From Nitrospirota bacterium (GTDB lineage: Bacteria; Nitrospirota_A; Leptospirillia; Leptospirillales; Leptospirillaceae): a stretch of DNA of 8,212 nt. The notes under the pieces were generated by a model that saw only the letters and a list, made by a program, of their open reading frames with translations, did not search any database and had not been told where the DNA came from. The number at the start of each line of letters is the position of its first letter. Position 1 is the stretch's first letter. Position numbers and translations under genes: made by a program. Location: NCBI GenBank assembly GCA_021838765.1, contig JAKCCY010000112.1, forward strand, positions 1 through 8,212. The letters are read 5' to 3'. Of the stretch, positions 5,444 to 8,212 are shown one piece after another.

Positions 5444-6925
5444 TTGAAGGACGAAACGATTCGATCCAGGTGGTCAATTCCTTCGACTCTCTTCTTTTTT
5501 CTGGCATGCATTCTTCTCTCGTCATGTGCTCCCTCAACGGAGCAGTATAAAGGGTATTTCGAATCACTGTCCCTCAATCCCTCCGATGGGGGGATTGATC
5601 CGGGACCGGAAAAAATTATCAAAAAAGCGCATGGTTCATACGGTAAGAGAAATGAAGTTCTCTACGACATGGATCTTGGTGCTGCAGCCCAGGCTTCAGG
5701 GGACTATCGTACAAGCGAAAAAGCTTTTCGCAGGGCCGATCGCCTGAGCCGGATGCTTTATACAAAGTCTGTAACCAATCTTATCGAGGCATATCAGACC
5801 AATGATCTGGTGATTCCTTATCGCGGGTACCCATTTGAGCGTGTCATGATCAACTTGCTCAACTCCCTGAACTATGCCGAGACCGGGGACTGGACCGGTG
5901 CACTCGTTGAAACCAGAAAAATCAGGCTTAAGCTTGAAGGGTACAATCAGGACTACCCAAAGGCTGCGGCTCCCCCCGGAAAGTTTGCCCAATACCAGAA
6001 TGCTGCCATTAACCTGATGTCTTCCCATCACATCCCCTTTAATCCGGCACAGCTGAATCATTACACCGATGATGGTTTTGCCAGATTCCTCTCGGGGATC
6101 TATCAGGAAGCCCAGGTCAACTCTGGCGGGGTCGATTATTCCTCAGCCCTGATTTCCTATCGAAAAGCCTATTCAACTTATGAGAAAAACTGGATTTTGT
6201 ATCATGCCCCAATCCCGTCTTTTGTCGCACCTGCTCTTCTGCGGTCCGCGGAAGCATCCGGCCGGGTGAATCTTTTTGCAAGGCTGAAAAAGAGATTTTC
6301 AGGAGTTTCGTGGATACCATCGACATCGTTCGAAAAAATGGGGCATGTTATCTTTATAGGCTACGATGGCGAGATCTTTCATCTGACCAGCCAGCGCTTT
6401 GCCTTTCCTTTTCCGATTGCCAATACACTGGCGATGGTCAGTTTTTCTGTTCCCAATCCGGTTTCCGGCGGCACCCAGGTTTTTGGTCATCGTGTGGTTG
6501 CAAGTGTTCCAGGGAAGGCAGTTGTTGCCCAGAGTCATTCAGAGGTTGCGGAGCCACTTATGGCAATTGGGATGACCAATTTCCAGGATCATCTGAAACG
6601 TGTGGTTTTCAGGGAAGCTGTCCGCTCAATTCTGAAGACAGCGGAAGAGGTTGTTGCGACAAATGTGGCAGACCGGCAGGGTGGCGGAATTGCGGGGCTT
6701 ATCACCATGATCGTTGGGGATGTTGCCAACGTGGCATCAGACGAGGCGGATACCCGATCATGGAGGACGTTGCCATCACAGATGGATTACGCCGAACTCG
6801 ACCTGAACCCTGGAACATATGATATTTCTGTCTACCCCATGGGGGTGGACGGACCAGTGATCAAGAAAAGAGTGACTTTGGTTCCAGGACAGTTTTTGCT
6901 TCTGCATGAAACTGATGGACGTTAA
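5444..6925 (+). CDS. COG3014-family lipoprotein with TPR-like region
   Basis: A 493-residue protein starting with TTG. A signal peptide (hydrophobic about 14-26) ends in lipobox LSSC with Cys28 and Ala at +2. Residues about 72-250 are helical and TPR-like, with repeat-type segments around 77-105 (GAAAQASGDYRTSEKAF), 135-165 (LNYAETGDWTGALVETRK) and 212-246 (FLSGIYQEA, ALISYRKAY). The C-terminal half is probably beta-rich, begins near GHVIFIGYDGEI (300-311), and ends with the recognisable ADTRSWRTLP (435-444) and LNPGTYDISV (454-463). I recognise these as COG3014 features; the family has no firmly known biochemical role. It sits between LpoB-like and LPP20-like genes, and its stop overlaps a possible upstream ATG of the next gene by one base, so co-translation is likely. 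A scaffold in an outer-membrane lipoprotein complex is a reasonable guess, not shown. Confidence 0.8.
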   Translation: MKDETIRSRWSIPSTLFFFLACILLSSCAPSTEQYKGYFESLSLNPSDGGIDPGPEKIIKKAHGSYGKRNEVLYDMDLGAAAQASGDYRTSEKAFRRADRLSRMLYTKSVTNLIEAYQTNDLVIPYRGYPFERVMINLLNSLNYAETGDWTGALVETRKIRLKLEGYNQDYPKAAAPPGKFAQYQNAAINLMSSHHIPFNPAQLNHYTDDGFARFLSGIYQEAQVNSGGVDYSSALISYRKAYSTYEKNWILYHAPIPSFVAPALLRSAEASGRVNLFARLKKRFSGVSWIPSTSFEKMGHVIFIGYDGEIFHLTSQRFAFPFPIANTLAMVSFSVPNPVSGGTQVFGHRVVASVPGKAVVAQSHSEVAEPLMAIGMTNFQDHLKRVVFREAVRSILKTAEEVVATNVADRQGGGIAGLITMIVGDVANVASDEADTRSWRTLPSQMDYAELDLNPGTYDISVYPMGVDGPVIKKRVTLVPGQFLLLHETDGR

Positions 6926-6948
6926 TGCTTGAAAAAAGGAGATTTTTC

Positions 6949-7974
6949 ATGAGGCATCAATTTCGAATCCAGATTCTGGCAGGCATTTTTCTCTGTTCGT
7001 CTTTTTTGGCTGGCTGCGCCACAACGTCTTCAAATGGAGCGTGGTGGGAAACCGGAATGATCTCGTCTTACCCGCGTTCAACCTATTTGACGGCATCAGG
7101 GTTTGGAAGTTCGGTTGACCGGGCAAAATCCGATGCCTTAAAAAATCTCTCCGGAATCATCCGTTCAAAGGTCAAGTCCAAGTCCGTATCAATTCGGACC
7201 GAATCGGATTCAACCCAGCATTTTCTCAGGAGAGAGCACCTTGATGTTTCAACGGATGCAGTGTTGAAGGGGGTTTACTTCCCGAAGGTCAAGTTTGATT
7301 CTCACCAGAATGGTTACTATGCACTTGCTGTCCTGAATCGAAAAAAAGCGGCTCAGTCGTTGTCTTCTGACCTGTCTTCCCTGAAGCTTCGGATCCTTTC
7401 GAAAAAGACACAAATGGAAGGAGCGCCGGATCCTGTTCATCAGGCAAGATTGCTGGTCCGGATTATTGAGCTTGAAAAGAGGGCGGTCAAAAAGTCCCAG
7501 GAGCTTTCAGGTCTCTCAGATATTCACCCGATCCTTGGATTTTCAATCAGTGATGACTCTGAAAAGCTGATGAACCTTTTTTCAAAGGATCTGACGTTTG
7601 AGGTTCATATCACCGGTGATCCTTCAGGAACATCGGTTCTGACTGACCAGATCACTGAGCTTTTGGGTGAGGATGGCTTTCGTCCAGCAACAGGAACCCC
7701 TTCGATTCTTATCCAGGGGGATATCCATACTGGACAAGTTCCTGCGCCGCCGGGCTCGTCCTATGTGTTTATCGGTTTCAACAGCGCGATTGCAGTTGTT
7801 GATGTCAATCGCCGACAGACGGTCCAGACTCTACTGAAGTCAGGAAGGGATGCGGGTAATGACCTTTCCCAGGCAGAAAGACTTTTGGAGGGGCGACTCA
7901 AGAGAAGTGTCTCCAAGCCTGTTGTGAGGACGGTTGAGGATTACATCCTGCATCCGGAACGTTTGGTTCATTAA
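6949..7974 (+). CDS. LPP20-family lipoprotein
   Basis: A 341-residue lipoprotein: residues 1-22 form a signal peptide with lipobox FLAGC, Cys23, Ala at +2. Residues about 41-135 resemble the LPP20 domain (YLTASGFGSSVDRAKSDALKNL at 46-67 and YYALAVLNRKKA at 123-134), the fold also seen in flagellar FlgP-type lipoproteins. A charged helical segment (about 138-190) leads to a C-terminal domain, about 215-335, which I do not recognise with certainty; it contains ILIQGDI and AIAVVDVNRRQ, reminiscent of periplasmic alpha/beta domains found with LPP20. I chose ATG 6949 because AAGGAG at 6936-6941 lies seven bases upstream. ATG 6925, overlapping the preceding stop, would add eight residues and has no such site. 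It is the last gene of the operon, and no clear terminator follows. Function unknown; an envelope structural or motility-associated role is possible. Confidence 0.8.
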   Translation: MRHQFRIQILAGIFLCSSFLAGCATTSSNGAWWETGMISSYPRSTYLTASGFGSSVDRAKSDALKNLSGIIRSKVKSKSVSIRTESDSTQHFLRREHLDVSTDAVLKGVYFPKVKFDSHQNGYYALAVLNRKKAAQSLSSDLSSLKLRILSKKTQMEGAPDPVHQARLLVRIIELEKRAVKKSQELSGLSDIHPILGFSISDDSEKLMNLFSKDLTFEVHITGDPSGTSVLTDQITELLGEDGFRPATGTPSILIQGDIHTGQVPAPPGSSYVFIGFNSAIAVVDVNRRQTVQTLLKSGRDAGNDLSQAERLLEGRLKRSVSKPVVRTVEDYILHPERLVH

Positions 7975-7994
7975 CTTGGACCATTTTTTACTGG

Positions 7995-8024
7995 TTGCGA
8001 TTGTTGGGTGATTTGAAGTAGAAT
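7995..8024 (+). promoter_or_regulatory. Probable promoter of tRNA-His
   Basis: TTGCGA (7995-8000) and TAGAAT (8019-8024, five of six to the -10 consensus) are 18 bases apart. Transcription would start near 8031, about 15 bases before the mature tRNA end. The -10 box lies inside the loop of the inverted repeat TTGGGT (8004-8009) and ACCCAA (8025-8030). Confidence 0.5.
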
Positions 8025-8045
8025 ACCCAAGTTTCCCGCTTCAAT

Positions 8046-8121
8046 GGTGAGTGTAGCTCAAGGGCAGAGCACTGGTCTGTGGCTCCAGGGGTTGGGGGTT
8101 CGAAACCCCTCACTCACCCCA
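8046..8121 (+). tRNA. tRNA-His (anticodon GTG)
   Basis: The cloverleaf is complete. Acceptor GTGAGTG (8047-8053) pairs with CACTCAC (8111-8117). The D arm is GCTC/GAGC, and the anticodon loop CTGTGGC carries GTG at 8079-8081. The T arm is GGGGG-TTCGAAA-CCCCT. The histidine identity pair is present: an extra G-1 at 8046 opposite discriminator C73 at 8118. CCA is encoded at 8119-8121. The base of the anticodon stem shows a T31-T39 mismatch where E. coli has A-U. The remaining bases to the window end hold nothing I can identify, and no intrinsic terminator is evident. Confidence 0.97.
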
Positions 8122-8212
8122 AATTGATTGCCTCTTCCGATCATCAGCGCATTTCTATCCGCATTGACAACCTCTTATGATTCCAATCTTTTGAATGTAT
8201 ATCTGTCGATTT

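Noticed and set aside
6310..6822. 170-codon frame inside the COG3014 gene
   Set aside because: A shadow frame, rich in Cys, Gly and Arg as expected from out-of-frame reading; the main frame has clear family motifs across the same bases.
8164..8169. TTGACA after the tRNA as a possible promoter
   Set aside because: No -10 box at suitable distance before the window ends.

Overview
The window looks like ordinary chromosome of a Gram-negative bacterium. Three consecutive genes encode lipoproteins with signal peptides and no Asp at +2, which fits an outer membrane, and base composition is near half G+C. Class II ribonucleotide reductase, a rubrerythrin without rubredoxin domain, and the style of the proteins recall acidophilic Nitrospirota such as Leptospirillum. 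That assignment is an impression from memory, not a search result. No transposase, integrase, CRISPR array or phage gene is visible.

Layout: positions 1-240 hold no gene I can support. Next comes a minus-strand uppP gene (undecaprenyl-diphosphatase, 372-1274), with a good rho-independent terminator (241-283) about 90 bases past its stop codon. A 300-base divergent spacer separates uppP from plus-strand nrdJ (B12-dependent ribonucleotide reductase, 1602-3809). It carries a uppP promoter with a consensus -35 box. It also carries two NrdR-box-like palindromes, 31 bp centre to centre, over the probable nrdJ promoter. nrdJ and a convergent rubrerythrin-family gene (3930-4349, minus) share a strong stem-loop terminator. 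The rubrerythrin start is fixed by a strong Shine-Dalgarno sequence, and a 5-4-5 palindrome covers its likely -10 box.

After a 440-base spacer with unexplained secondary structure, a promoter at 4705-4732 precedes a tight three-gene operon. Its products are an LpoB-family lipoprotein (4787-5422), a COG3014-family lipoprotein with a TPR-like region (5444-6925, TTG start) and an LPP20-family lipoprotein (6949-7974). The window ends with a tRNA-His(GTG) gene with encoded G-1 and CCA, preceded by its own promoter.

Functionally, uppP recycles the lipid carrier for peptidoglycan and the LpoB-like operon may act on peptidoglycan synthesis or the outer envelope, so both flanks touch the cell wall. 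The middle pair covers dNTP supply and peroxide or iron handling. I do not see a clearly new system. The most interesting items are the paired NrdR-type operator, the lipoprotein operon of poorly known function, and the structured spacer at 4404-4704.
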